Shown here: positions 30,890-42,789 of the stretch, piece by piece
Layout of the letters: every line of letters starts with the position of its first letter
Position numbering within the stretch: the first letter of the stretch is position 1
Origin: Cyprinodon diabolis
Lineage: Eukaryota; Chordata; Actinopteri; Cyprinodontiformes; Cyprinodontidae
NCBI GenBank assembly: GCA_030533445.1
Contig: CM060066.1
Coordinates: 39,747,235-39,811,234, forward strand
Length of the DNA stretch: 64,000 bases
Reading direction: 5' to 3'
Program-made: the position numbers and the translations under genes
The notes under the pieces: model-generated
The model's database searches: none
What the model was told of the DNA's origin: nothing
The model's input: only the letters and a program-made list of their open reading frames with translations

Positions 30890-32440
30890 GGGGAATGTAA
30901 ACAAAGCAGCCAGTGAAAGCACAAGTCCGCGCCAGGAGATGAATCGGAGGAAATGTTTGAGATGGCGTAAGAGGGGCTGCAGAGGCGGGCTAATGACGAA
31001 GCTGTGAAGCAATCCCCACAGACCAACATTTACATCTATTCTGCTTTCTAACATCCATTCACTGGATAACAAAATGGATAATCTCTGACTCTAACTTTTT
31101 GGTAACTGCTGCACTATCCTCCTGACTGACTCATGGCTTCATTCATCAATACCGGACAATGCTGTTAGCCTGGAGGCGCTCTCACTATACCCCGCTGATA
31201 GAAATTGTGAACTCAGCGGTAAGACTAGAGGAGGTGGGGTCTGATTCTACATCAACAACAATTGGTGTAAACATGCAAGATTTGTTGCCAGCTTCTGCTC
31301 ACCAGACATCGAGTATCTGACTGTTAGCTGCAGAACGTTCTTTGTGCTCAGAGAGTCCACTGCGGTTAGCATCACTGCTGTTTATGTGACCCCCAGCGCA
31401 AATACAAAAGAGGCCATGATGATTCTTTACAAGGCTATCTCTGAGCTTAAAATCTGCACACACAGAGGATATTTTCATCATTGCTGGGGATTTAAATCAG
31501 GCTAACTTGAAGACTGGTTTCCCTCATCCTACCAACATGTGGACTTTGCAACTTGGGGACATAACACTCTATACCTGGTTTACTCTAACATCAAAGATTT
31601 ATCCAGAGCAGCCCCCTCCCTCACCTTGGCTCATCAGATCACCTTTCTGTCATGCTAATTCCTGCATACAGGCCCCAGCTAATCAGGGCTAATGAGGTCA
31701 GAGTGTGGTTTGAGGGCTCCATGTAGAAATTCCAGGACTGTTTTGAATGCTTTGACTGGAACATGTTCAAAGCTGCAGCAACATATGACAAAAGGATAAA
31801 TATAAATGAGTATGCCATGGCTGTGTCAGCCTAAATTACCAAGTGCATTGAGGATGTCAGCATCACAAAGACCATCACCACCTGGGCCAACCAACAACCC
31901 TGGATGAATGGGGAGGTTCCGAATTTGCTAAAAGCACGGAACTCAGTTTTCAAGTCTCGTGCTAGAGAGGCACTGAGGACAGCGTGTGCCAACTTGAACC
32001 ATTTCATCATCCCAACGCTGTCCCGAGGCCATAACATCATAAATGATCCTTAATACCACCACAATGGACTGTTCTCCCTGCTGCCCTCTGGGAAGTGGCT
32101 TTGCAGCATTCAATGCAGGTCCAGCAGATTCTGCAACTGTTTCTTCCCCATTGCCATCAGACTATGGAACTGTTAAAAAAAAAAAAAACTCTTAATCATG
32201 TCACAAACTCTGTATCACACTGATAACACCAAACCAAAAATACTGCACCAGTGCTCTGAACTTCCATATCAATGCATTTTCTGTGCCATGTTTTTTCTCC
32301 CACACTGTTTACAGTTGATAACTGCTTCACTTTATCAAATGAAACTGTTCATTTACTCTCTGAAAGCTGTACTAACCAAATTTTGTTTTGTATACACTCT
32401 GTGTGTACAAAATGAAAATAAAAGTTTTCTAAGTATCCTT
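30890..32440 (+). pseudogene. Jockey-superfamily LINE, internally deleted
   Basis: About 31115-31700 encodes an AP endonuclease region in several frames: IPDNAVSLEALSLYPADRNC, then GGG, CSPDIEYLTVSCRTFFVLRE, STAVSITAVYVTPSANTKEA, and IIAGDFNQANLK with the catalytic Asp-Phe-Asn. Around 32040 the sequence jumps to the extreme C-terminus of such LINEs (GLFSLLPSGK.LCSIQ, FFPIAIRLWNC) and a 3' UTR ending ATGAAAATAAAAG (about 32412). The reverse transcriptase domain is missing. A similar 3' end occurs inverted at 54427-54960. Several stops are present. I have not assigned the clade. Confidence 0.75.
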
Positions 32441-32444
32441 GTCC

Positions 32445-34010
32445 TACTCACACATGCTCCATATCAGCTCATTAGCCCATCCTTTGTTCTGTTGCCCGTA
32501 TATACACCACCTCTGCAGTTCCTGTTTGCTGGTTTCTTATTCTTGTTTTGTTGCTACCTCGTCTCTTGCTCCCGATGTGTATTTTCCCACCCGTTTACTG
32601 GATTTTGTTTGGTTTTAAGCATTTTTGCATTTTTCTTAATTTTTGCCTCAGTTGCTGTCAGTCCTTAATTAAATCAGTAAAACTCATCTCTGCATATGCT
32701 GCATTTGGGTCCTCAAAGCCTCCACTCAACCTGACATATAGACTGAAAACATATAGAGGTTTTCTGTTTTTTAAACTACTATATTCACAGAAAATAGCTG
32801 CTAAAGGATTTAGTCTAAGGGGATTTATATTGACTTTAAAGCTATGAAGAACTTGTGATTAATAAAGAAATCTAATCAATTTTTCTCTACTCTTGCCCGG
32901 TCAAAACACAAAAGTGGTCAATAGTGTGTAATCTGAGCCTTAGTATGTCCTTATTTCACCAGATTAATAATGCAATATAACTAATTTTACAAGACTGTTA
33001 TTCTTATAGAATTATGATATATTTTGAGTGTTTGTTGTGTTGTCATTTCTTTCTTGCCTATTTTTTTATCTGTCTGTCTCTGGATGTCATACAGTTTATT
33101 CTCTTTTCCTTTAATGTTTTATCATTCCATTTTTTTTATTTTATTCCCTACACTTTTATGCAGTCTCTTGTTACCATAACAACCACTGAATCCTGTGCCC
33201 TTCAAAACAATTAGCATTCTACACTGCTGCTCCTTCTGTCCCTAACCATATCTGCAGCAGCTTATGGATCCTGGGGAAAAAAAAAAAAAAAAACACAGTG
33301 TAAAGAAAATACACAGTACCAAGGTGACTAATATTTATAGCATACGTACATACATCCATAGCTCTTATCCTAGGTCTGTATTGCCTGTGCAATGACCAGA
33401 ACATCTTCCTGCTACTGAGGATTGTCTGACATAAGACCCTTGATCTCTGATCAGGAATAATGTGAATTGCCATGACAGCCTTTTAAGTCTAATCCAGGAT
33501 GAAATGTGTCAGGTTTTTTACCACAGTATGTGAAAGCATAATTATATAAAGTGAGTACGTATATTCAACCAGGATCTCAGGGAAGAGCTGAGAAGCCTCC
33601 CACCTTTTTAAAGACCTTACTTTTTGTAGAAAACTTTGGGAAAAATGGACCCATGGCATACCATTCTAGTAACTGTTAAAGAGAGCTAAATTAAGAAAAA
33701 TAAATCTTCTGACAATTTAGCAGTTGTCAGCATTCTTTTGCTGAAGTAAGATGTTAAAAGATTTCAGTCTCTTCCTAAATGGCATTTTCACATTGTCCCT
33801 GCATGCATAGCTTAGCTCTGGGTTTTCTAAAGCTTATTTTCCTATAGGTGAGTATGTGTGTTAATTTTTTGTCTTATCTGTATGCTTCTGTGTAACCAGA
33901 TAATGCTGTGCTATTTAATCTCTCCAGTTCTTCTGTCTCCCCTCTTATATACTGAATAGGTAAAATGGTAACAAAAAAGCTGCATTACAATATTCAATTA
34001 TATAACTATG
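32445..34010. other. AT-rich spacer, nothing recognised
   Basis: Frames at 32198-32668 (partly 3' UTR of the LINE), 32548-32847 and 33014-33214 are hydrophobic but lack motifs or splice context. There is an A run at 33279-33294. Confidence 0.5.
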
Positions 34011-34014
34011 AATG

Positions 34015-34205
34015 TGCGCGAGTGCCGGCCTAGTGGTAAGGGTATAGAGCTTGGAATCCTAAGGTTCTGAGTTCAAGCCCCACTCACCTATACTGCAACC
34101 CTTGGTCTCTGAGCAAGACCCTTAATGCCACACTGCTCCCCAGGCGCCCCACGATTGCAGCCCACTGCTCCCCAAGGGGATGGGTTAAGGTAGCTGTAAT
34201 TACAC
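34015..34205 (+). repeat. tRNA-derived SINE
   Basis: GTGCCGGCCTAGTGGTAAGGG gives a good A box and GAGTTCAAGCCCC a good B box, about 45 bases apart. A body with CTCTGAGCAAGACCCTTAATGCC follows, a motif shared by many fish SINEs. It is not a tRNA gene: the acceptor ends do not pair. Confidence 0.7.
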
Positions 34206-34581
34206 ATTTGCTTTGGAAACCACTTGATCCAAATTTACAATTGATTATAGACTTATACCAAAACCTTCTTTTTTTTATATTATTGAGAAAACAGTTGATA
34301 AACAAGTCTGTGAGCACTTATATAGTAATGATCTTCTTGAAGCATTTGAGTTTTCAAATTCACAAATTATCAGAACCAGCACTGGAGAAAGTCACGACGA
34401 TATTATCTTTACCCCCGAGAAATGATTTGTATCTTTACTTGTTCAGTTAGATAACAGTGCTGCTTTTTCTTAAAGTTTTAACTTCAGTAAATTACTGTAA
34501 ACCATCCTCGTAAATGGGATGCATTCTACCTGTGCATAAGTGAGCTCACGTTCATGAGAATTTTATAACTGGATAATCAAT

Positions 34582-35324
34582 TGTCATGATCTTGGTACTG
34601 ATGGCTGGATTTGGCTCTTTTCTCCTGTCTTTTTAGCTCTGCCCAGCACTCATTGCCATTCATCATATTAAATTATTCCTGCTTTCTATTTAAGCAGCCT
34701 GTTTCCAGCCCTCAGTACCAGATAATTAGAGCCAAGTGTAAGAGTTTTCTAGCTATCTGTGAGTTTCTTATTACCTGATCCTGATTATTTTCTCCCTGGA
34801 CTTCTGAGTTTTGGTTGCACTGTTCTGCTCTGTTGTCTAACCTGCATTGGCACTGTTACCTTGATTTTACATGTCTACTGAATCAGGCTTGGATATCACT
34901 TTGGTGCCTCTTTGGACTTATGATCTTCTGGCCTGGAAACCTGTTTGTGCCTCGACTGTCTTTGGATTATCTCTCCGGATTCATCTGCTCCTCTGCGTGC
35001 TCTGGCGTCTGTTTGTCGCTCCTCTGCTTCTCACCTAGAACTCTGGCAGGGACTCCCACCGCAAGCTACATTCCCTCTGGACTTTACTCCATCTTCTGGG
35101 CTCAGACTGAACTTTACCAGTTTAGTGACTCACACGCTCATTATCGTTTCCTGTCTGAGTGCTGAAGTCACTAACCGTAGTGCCCGTCTCTACAGACCAT
35201 CCAGAGAACCTCTCCCTCCTGACGAGCAGCCCCACACTGAGTTCTTTAATAAATGCTGGTTTTGTAGGTACCCTGATCTGTCTGCTTGAATTCTGATACC
35301 TATGTTCTGAGCTTCTGACATGAC
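34582..35324 (+). mobile_element. LTR-like block (probably a solo LTR), eroded duplication
   Basis: Starts TGTCATGATCTTGG. It has TCTATTTAAGCAG (TATA-like, about 34687) and TTTAATAAATGCTGG (signal, about 35246), and ends near CTTCTGACATGAC. These features match a Gypsy LTR read on the plus strand. I found no convincing 5-bp duplication. Related fragments lie at 8334 and 35560. The frames inside (34815-35289) are LTR sequence, not genes. Confidence 0.6.
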
Positions 35325-35559
35325 TTCCTTGATAATTTCATAGTGGCTATGATTTGAAGTGCTTGTCAGACTGTATTAATTCACATAAATGTCATTAAAG
35401 ATTAAGAAGAGAGACTTTACCAGGTTCTTCTGACCCATAGCTTAGTAGCAGAATTAAACAACCAGTAAAAGCCAAAGATTGGGGAGTAAATTACAAAGGC
35501 TGTAAATGCTGTGGTTGCATTGTCACATACAGTAGATACCAGATTATTCAAGCCTGTGG

Positions 35560-35970
35560 TACAAATTCACTGGCGTTCCCATTCTGATCTGTTTGCCTGA
35601 GCTGTCTTCAGACCCCTGCTGGATCTCTGCCTGTCTGTGAACCGAACCTGGAGTTGCTTCCCGACTCCGTTCTGGATATTCCCTTTGCACTTATTTGAAC
35701 CTCTGATCTCCTGAATCTGACTACAGAGCACTTTTTCAACACTATCTTTAGCTTTGCCCTCTGTGTAGTTTTGATTGCGTGCCTGTCCTCCAAACTTCCG
35801 AGGCAAAAGCTTTGCAACATCTCTTGCATCATGTTGCCAGCCGACAGGGTGGATCCAACCTCACCCTCTGGGCTTGGAATGAACTATAAGACCAGGTTTG
35901 TGACTCACACATTCATTATCATCCGCCTCCAGATAGATGTGGTCACTAACCTGTTATCCCCTTCTAGCTT
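35560..35970 (+). mobile_element. LTR fragment related to 34582-35324
   Basis: GTTTGTGACTCACACATTCATT and GTGGTCACTAACC parallel TTTAGTGACTCACACGCTCATT and AAGTCACTAACC of the preceding block. It breaks at the LINE that begins near 35975. Confidence 0.5.
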
Positions 35971-35979
35971 TGATCGATT

Positions 35980-38470
35980 AATTGATTAACTTTATTGATG
36001 TCGCAGTGGAGAAATTTACTTTTTACATCAGCTCAAATAGTCAAAGAAGGAGAAGAAGATGCCAAAGGAAGGAAAACATGCATGGGATATATACAGTGTG
36101 TTCAGTGCGTCCACAGCCTTTTTTTTTAATAGCAGGATTATTATACAGGGTTATTGCACAGGGTGTTTACATAGGTATTTGTAAAGATTGATATTTATTT
36201 ATGTAGAGAAACCGGTTATTGCACAGGGTATCAAATAGTAATTGTAGAGTCTGGTTTCAGATGGGATTCATGACCTGCGGTAGTGCTCCTTTTTACGAAC
36301 GGTGTAAAATTCTTTCACTAAAGGAGCTGCTCAGCTCCTCTACAGTCTGGTGCAGAGGATGGAAGGTGTTGTAAATGAGGAAAGTAAGGTCAAGACAGCA
36401 CCCTCCTCTGAGTCCAGAGTGCAGCCTAGGACAGAAACTACCTTTCTCACCAGTTTGTTCAGTCTCTTTCTGTCTTGCTCTAAGGTTTTAAGCAAAGGCC
36501 TGCTCAGTCCAAGGAACCTCAGCCTCCTCAGGAGGTGGAGGCAGGTCTGGCCCTTCTTATACAGGGAGTCGGTGTTATGAGTCCGGTCCAGTTTATTATT
36601 GACATGAACACCCAAGTATTTGAAACTCTCTGCAATTTCTCTTTCCTGCCCCTTGATGTTCACAGGGGATAGAGGTGGGGGTCTTCTTTTGAAGTTGATC
36701 ACCATCTCTTTGTTCTTACAAGTGTTAAGACACAGGGGGAACTTCTTACACCAGTCCATAAATTTCATAATGACTGATCAACAATCCAGCTTGTTCCCCT
36801 CAGAAACACAGCCTACAATGGCCGAGTCATCTGAGAACTTCTGGAGATTGCAGCTGTCTGTGTTGTAGGTGAACTCCGAGATGTAAAGGGTGAAGAGAAA
36901 CTGAGACAAAATGGTGCCCTGGGGTCCCATTACTACAGACTGCCACCTCTGATTGACAGCCGTGCAGCTGCACGTACTGAGGGCAGCAAGATGTCTGTCC
37001 ACACAGGCATCATCCAGAGTCCCCAGAGCAGCTCTGGTCTGATGTTGAAAGCACTGGAAAAGTCAAAGAACAAGACACTCACTGTGCTCACTTTGCAGCA
37101 GGAAGATAACGGCATCCTCCAGTCCGATGTCAGGTCAGTAAGCAAACAGCAACGGGTAGAGGGTGGGGTTCGGATAGGATGAGTTTGGATAGGATGAGGT
37201 GCTCCAGGGTCTTCATTTGTGTGAGAGGTCAGGGTGACTAGTCTAAAGTAGGCCGGTTCCTTGGCGTGCAGCGTTTTGGGAATTGGTACCCCACATATTA
37301 TAGATGTAGCTGAGGAGATTTTTAGCACTCATCAGCACATTTTTTCTGCAGCCTTAGGGGGAATCCCCTCCAGTTCAGAGGCTTTCTCCTGTTTCAGTCT
37401 CTTCAGCTGGCCTCTCACCTACATCGAAGTGACTGTGAGGGGAGAGGGAGGCATGACAGAGGGTGTGAGTGAGTGAGAGGGAGGGTAGGTCTCTGGTGGC
37501 CTGGGGGTTGGAGACATGCTGAGAGTTGTGGACAGGTAGGGAGCTGGTTATAGGGGAGGTCAAACCGTGTGAAAAACCTGTTTAACTTGTCTGCAAACTT
37601 GATGTCTCTGTCTCCAGTGCAGGGGTGGTTGTTTGGGAAGCATAGCTGTCGTGCGGGCACTGTAGTCTCAAAGTAGAAGGTCATGCAGTCAGTAATACAG
37701 TCAGTCAGGCTGTCGATGTCATCACCATTAAAGCTTTGGAACATGCTCCAGTCTGTGGTTCTGAAACAAACCCTCAGTCTTTCAGTGGCCTCATCTGACC
37801 AAACTTTCACTGACTTCTTCTGTACTATAGTCCTTCTCACCACTGGTATGTCGTGTGGGAGCAGGTAGATAAGATTATGATCTGAGCATACTAGTAGTGG
37901 GTCGGGGAGGAGGTTTAGGCATCTTTAACATTTGCATAAAAAAGGTCCAGGGTTTTATGTCCTTTGATTTTGACATACTGGGTAAGCATGGCGATCGTGG
38001 AACGGAGGGAGGCTAGATTGAAGTATCCATTTATGAGCAGGAGAGACCGGGGATGCTGTGTCTGCTGCTTGGTCACAGCACCGTGGATCCACTCGCATGC
38101 AGCTGTGACGTCTGCAGAGGGGGGGATGTAAGCACAGAGTGTGATCACGTTCCCAAACTGTCGTGGAAGATAGTGCAGTCTCATGCACACCACCAGTAGC
38201 TCCACCTCCGAGGGACATATCTGTTCCTTCACATAAACATTAGCCTCGTTACACCATCTCTCTTTCACATACATCACCAGCCCCCCTCCTCTCTTTTTCC
38301 ACCCTCCACTAAAGTCCTGTCTGCACGGATAAGTTTAAAGCCATCCAGGGAAACCACTTTGTCCAGTAAAAATCCATCTTACCATGTCTCCTGGAAGCAC
38401 ATGATACTTGCGTCTCTGTATCTCCCCTGAAAGCGGGTTAAAGCCGTGATGTACACGCTGTTGATTGCAG
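35980..38470 (-). pseudogene. Jockey-superfamily LINE (SDD-type RT), minus strand, degraded
   Basis: Reading from 38470 down: an endonuclease region (VKERWCNEANVYVKEQICPS, TLCAYIPPSADV, LLLINGYFNLASL, where the usual GDFN is GYFN); the linker; RT with FFDFSSAFN, GPQGTILSQFLFTLYISEF and the catalytic box as FSDDSAIVG (about 36815); then NKEMVINFKRRPPPLSPVNI, ESFKYLGVHVNNKLD and LRRLRFLGLSRPLLKTLEQD. A 3' UTR and a junction at TTGATTAACTTTATTG follow near 35980. Many frameshifts and deletions separate these pieces, and part of the RT fingers is missing. Inactive. Confidence 0.82.
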
Positions 38471-38684
38471 TTCAGTTTTTAATAAACATTTTCAGAAATC
38501 TGTTTGTTAACCTCGAATACTGGTGCTATTGTAATTAGGTAATTTTATTAAGGATTAAATATAGTTGTTCCCATGGCAAACAACTAGTCTTCCTGGGATC
38601 CAGGTTAAAAACATACAATACAAAAAGTACAGTCACAAAAATATTACACTGTATTGTATAAATTGTATATACTCTTCTGAGCCT

Positions 38685-39030
38685 GACAGAATCATCTGGC
38701 CAAACATGGATCCATCAGCAGACAGACAGTGGAATTCTGGATTAGAAAAGTCTTATCTCCCAGCTCGAGTCAATTATGTGGGAGATTCTAGCTCACCTGC
38801 ACAGTCAGGCTACTCCCGCTCCTTCACTTCCACCTATGACAGCAACCCCTCCTACATCATCCGCTGTCAGACCAGTTTGTCAGGAGCTGCGTCTTTTATC
38901 CCCAGGACTGTTTAGGGTGATCCTGATCAATGTCGGGTTTCCTCGTCCAATGTGAGATTTATTCTGAGCATCAGCCCTCTGCTTATCCTAATGATAGGGC
39001 CAAGGTAGCATACGTCATTAACAGCCACCT
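38685..39030 (+). pseudogene. Gypsy gag N-terminal relic
   Basis: GAGCCTGACAGAATCATCTGGCC followed by ATG 38707 (MDPSADRQWNSGLEKSYLP) resembles the gag leader and start of chromodomain Gypsy elements. After a frame change, FLVQCEIYSEHQPSAYPNDR and AKVAYVINS (about 38940-39030) match the gag capsid start. It breaks off where the dispersed repeat at 39034 begins. No LTR is attached. Confidence 0.6.
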
Positions 39031-39033
39031 CAT

Positions 39034-39370
39034 GTTGGGAAATTCTCACCTATTTTGCATACCCAAATGGAAAAGCAAATAACTTAGGAACTGTAATCCC
39101 AAATTACATGTGCAATACCTTATTTGAAAGAAAACACCCTCTAGTTTCTGAATATATAGCTGAAAATTGGGTGAGTAGAACACAGACCAACCTGCATGAA
39201 TTCAAACATGACTCAAAGTTGTTGTTTTTATTCTCGGAAATTATAGGTCTTTTTTGAACAGCGGTAATAAAGATATGCTTAAGAAAAGGCAGGTCTCATT
39301 GTATTACGTTTGTTCTGCATCATGTCAACCACAAATACAGAAAATTTCAGATTTCTAGCTACAAAAGTTC
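39034..39370 (+). repeat. Unclassified dispersed repeat, copy 2 first part
   Basis: Similar to 15030-15310 over its length. The second part of the repeat reappears at 40395-40500. Confidence 0.72.
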
Positions 39371-39818
39371 AAGAGCAGTGGGGCTTTGCACTTTTGATGT
39401 CATCAGCATGTCCAAAAATCTCCAAATGTGCCAAATTGTGTTAAATTGTGCCAAATGCTTTTAATTTGCTTTGCTTTATTATTTGAACCATAGTATGACA
39501 CTAAAACATTTTGATGGCCACAAAACATTTATGAAGCAAGTATTTTCCACTTTCTTTCTGAATCAGTCTATACAGCAAATTGTAACATTATTATACCTAT
39601 AATAACTAAAATAAAAATATATTAAAGATAGTAAAACTGCTACTCTTCAAGATAAAATAAGCCCTAATACCTTTCCTGAGCTGTGTTTTATTTATTTTTT
39701 CAGCCTTAGGCATTGTAATAGAACAAAATCAGTGTCCAATCTTTAAAAAATAGGAACGTTGTCATCACTCAGCTTGGAACTGCACGCATTGATCCAGCTG
39801 CAGCTGTGTCTTTCACTC

Positions 39819-40232
39819 CAATGGCATAACTATCGATAAGCAGAGTATGCAGTTGCTTAGGGGCCCCCGACCTCTTAAGGGGCCCCTTCACTGACACTAG
39901 ATCGACTGACCAGACCTTATTTATACCCCAACACATGGCAGATTTCAATATGATGGTGAGCGGTTCAAACATGACACCAATACCAAAGCAGACAGTGGTA
40001 CTTTTAATTACTATGTTAATAACTGTGTATAGTTAATGAGACGGTTGGTAAAAAAATATGTTCCTATAATAAGTTTAAAACCGAAATAAAGATCTTAAAA
40101 GAAAGATGTCTTTGAGTATTTTATTATTTTACAATACGACTTGGACATATGGTTAATCCAGAGTTTGGGGTGTTGTACTTCATATGGGGCCCATGTTGCT
40201 TACGGGGCTATTGTTGTGTCGTTATGCCATTG
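39819..40232. mobile_element. Non-autonomous hAT element (414 bp), 8-bp duplication TTTCACTC
   Basis: The left end CAATGGCATAAC (39819-39830) and right end GTTATGCCATTG (40221-40232) are exact inverted repeats. TTTCACTC occurs directly outside both (39811-39818 and 40233-40240). The 8-bp duplication and CA-start TIR fit hAT. The interior has GGGGCCCC-rich blocks near 39860-39890 and no transposase. Confidence 0.9.
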
Positions 40233-40394
40233 TTTCACTCTTACGCAAGCCGGTAAAATGGGATGTCTTCCTTTTATAATGTTGCCATGTATAGGCTTGT
40301 TTAAAACTTTATTTCATTGGCTGGAAAGCCCAACAGCCAACATGGTCTCAACCAATAACAGCAGGACTTTATGAGGCGTAATATCGTGCTATTT

Positions 40395-40500
40395 AGTGCA
40401 TCACTGGCTGACAGGAAGTGACTGGAAGTGAGATTCCAGCGACTGTATCTGGCTCAAATCATGTCATAAAAAGATGCAGATACTTTTGTCTTGTAGGTAA
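40395..40500 (+). repeat. Unclassified dispersed repeat, copy 2 second part
   Basis: CACTGGCTGACAGGAAGTGA and following bases match 15318-15412. About 1.0 kb, including the 414-bp hAT, separates it from the first part. Confidence 0.72.
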
Positions 40501-40548
40501 GAAGACGATGTAAAGAACAATACCAAACATTGCAGGCTAACAACCGAG

Positions 40549-41270
40549 TGTCATGATGGGTCTTGATTAAACCCAAATGCAGAACACCACACGAAGCAGG
40601 GTAAAAGTTTAACAGTTTATTAAAGATGCAACAGAGAGTAAATAAGCACAGGTTCTGGTACTGGTCCGGGACTTGGTTTTAAAGAGTAATCTGCAGAGAG
40701 GGATAGTTTGGTTAGCCAGGAAGCAACGGTGACTTGGCTGAGTTCTAGATCTTGGTTTGTACCTGATGAGGTTCAGACTGTTCAATGGAGACAGGGAACC
40801 GGTTGGGTCCAGAGACTGTTGTTCCAGCAGAGAGAGTTCAGCAACGACAGAGCTTAGCTTCAGGCTAGCGAGGTTCAGACCTTGAGATGTTCTCCTAGTT
40901 CTCCCCTGAGAACTAGCTGGGAGATTCAGACTGAGGATCTTCAGGTTTGGGTTCCTAGGGCAGGCAGGCAGGTTTCCAAACATGAGCTCCTCCAGAGCTT
41001 ATGAGTTCAGTCGGGTTTTCCTGTGAGCAGAGAGGACAGATACTGGTTAGGATCAGGTTGCTCACTAGAGCATACAGAGATTCAAATCACAAGTAGTGGC
41101 TCAGGTTCCGCTAACCAAAACTGGTCAACACTCCGGCACTGAAGACAGGTCTGGTCGCTGCTTAAGTAGGAAGGTCTCCTGATGGGCTGATGATCCTGAG
41201 GTGTGTAGGAAGGCTCCAGCTCAGGAGACCCACAGCGCTCTCTGCTGGAGACAGGTGGCAGATTCCAACA
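40549..41270 (-). repeat. 3' LTR of chromodomain Gypsy (722 bp)
   Basis: On the minus strand it starts TGTTGGAATCTGCC and ends AGACCCATCATGACA. An AATAAA signal is on the minus strand near 40620. It is highly similar to 51059-51759. Confidence 0.88.
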
Positions 41271-42646
41271 GTACCCCCCCCCCCCAACGACCGTCCAGAG
41301 GAAGTGGACGGGAGGGAATTCTTGTAGTCCTCTATGAGGGACGGATCCAGGACGAAAGAACCAGGAACCAAGGTGCGGTCCTCCGGACCGTAGCCCTCCC
41401 AGTCGACGAGGTACTGCCAACTGTGACCTCGACGACGGGAGTCCACGATCCGGCGAATGGTGAAAGCCGGTAGGCCTTCAATGTCCATGGAGGGGAGTCG
41501 GACGGAGGGCAAAGTGGACTGGTGAGTACTGGCTGATCTGGGAGACGTGGAATGTGGGGTGAATGCGGAGGGAGGAAGGCAGGTGCAGGCGGACAGCAGA
41601 TGCAGGTGCAGGCGGACAGCAGATGGGTTGATGACCTGAGCAATCTTGTACGGACCAATGTATCTGGGGGAGAGATTTTTAGACATGGATTTTAGTGGGA
41701 TATCACGGGTTGAAAGCCATACCTCCTGTCCAGGTGTATACTCGGGTGCGGGACGACGATTTTTGTCGGCGTATTTTTTATTTGTGATGGTGGAATGGTT
41801 GAGAGCGTTGATGGTTTCGTTCCAAACCCTATGGCAGCGACGGATGTGGTGATGGACAGACCGGACTGAAATCTCTCTCTCATCTGCAGGGAAGAGTGGT
41901 GGTTGATAACCAATGGAAATCTGAAAAGGAGATAAACCAGTTGCAGCGGATCTTTGGGTGTTATGGGCGTATTCTACCCATGGTAGAAACTGACTCCAGT
42001 CAGTCGGATTATTTGAGGTGAGGCAACGGAGAGTGGATTCGAGCTCTTGATTCATCCTCTCTGTTTGACCATTCGTCTGAGGATGATAACCAGAAGTGAG
42101 AGAGATTTTAGAGTTTAGGGCGGAACAGAAAGCTTTCCAGACCTGAGAGATGAACTGGGGACCTCGATCTGAAAGGATCTCCTGAGGGATGCCGTGCAGA
42201 TGGAAGACGTGTTTGACCAGGAGCTGAGCGGTCTGGAAAGCTGTAAGTAGTTTCCTGAGGGGAACCAGATGACAGGCCTTGGAAAATCGGTCGACAATGG
42301 TTAAGATGGTTGACATACCCCTGGAGACTGGAAGACCGGTAACGAAGTCCACAGCGATGTGAGACCATGGACGAGACGGAACAGGCAGAGGACGCAGCAG
42401 CCCGGAAGGTGGTTGGTGGGTAGATTTATTCCTGGCACAGATGGGACAGGCCAACACGTACTCCTTCACGTCCTTGTGAAGGGACGGCCACCAAAAGCGT
42501 CGTGTGATGAGGGCGATGGTTCTACTCACACCGGGATGGGCAGAGAACTTGGCTGCATGCATCCACTGGATGAGACGGGATCTGACAGAAGACGGAACGT
42601 AAGTTTTGTTAGGTGGACCGTTATCTGGGTCATGTTGAGAGGCCAA
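41162..42646 (-). pseudogene. Gypsy integrase with chromodomain (open frame, 494 aa)
   Basis: Inserts element cDNA into the host genome. The frame holds the zinc finger (H30, H37, C67, C70: CPIC), the catalytic core with D100 (HIAVDFVTGL), D160 (LSDRGPQFISQ) and E196 (NGQTERMNQ), a GPY/F-like module (SPRYIGPYKIAQV) and a chromodomain at about 395-441 (IRRIVDSRRRGHSWQYLVDW). The integrase part has no internal stop. The frame runs on through the polypurine tract and about 108 bases into the LTR, so the natural stop seems lost. With RNase H and the RT end deleted upstream, no complete polyprotein can be made. The apparent ATG (MASQHDPD) is internal to pol. Confidence 0.88.
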
Positions 42647-42789
42647 AGCGAGGTTGATGAGATCAGTGATCTCCCAGGAAACGGCTCCAACCGTGCAAGC
42701 GGCAGGTAGGACAGGCTCGGGTGTTTCAGGTTGGTCAGAAGAGTAAATGCGAGAGAGAGAGAGTCACATTTTTCAGCCTTAACGAAGAG

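Noticed and set aside
32198..32668. 156-aa hydrophobic frame resembling a membrane protein
   Set aside because: Starts in a LINE 3' UTR and runs into AT-rich sequence. The related LINE tail at 54427 shares the first part only as noncoding sequence.
34015..34090. Possible tRNA gene
   Set aside because: A and B boxes are present but acceptor and anticodon stems do not pair, and a SINE body follows.
34815..35289. Overlapping Ser/Cys/Leu-rich frames of 114-116 aa
   Set aside because: They are inside an LTR-like block and show no known domain.
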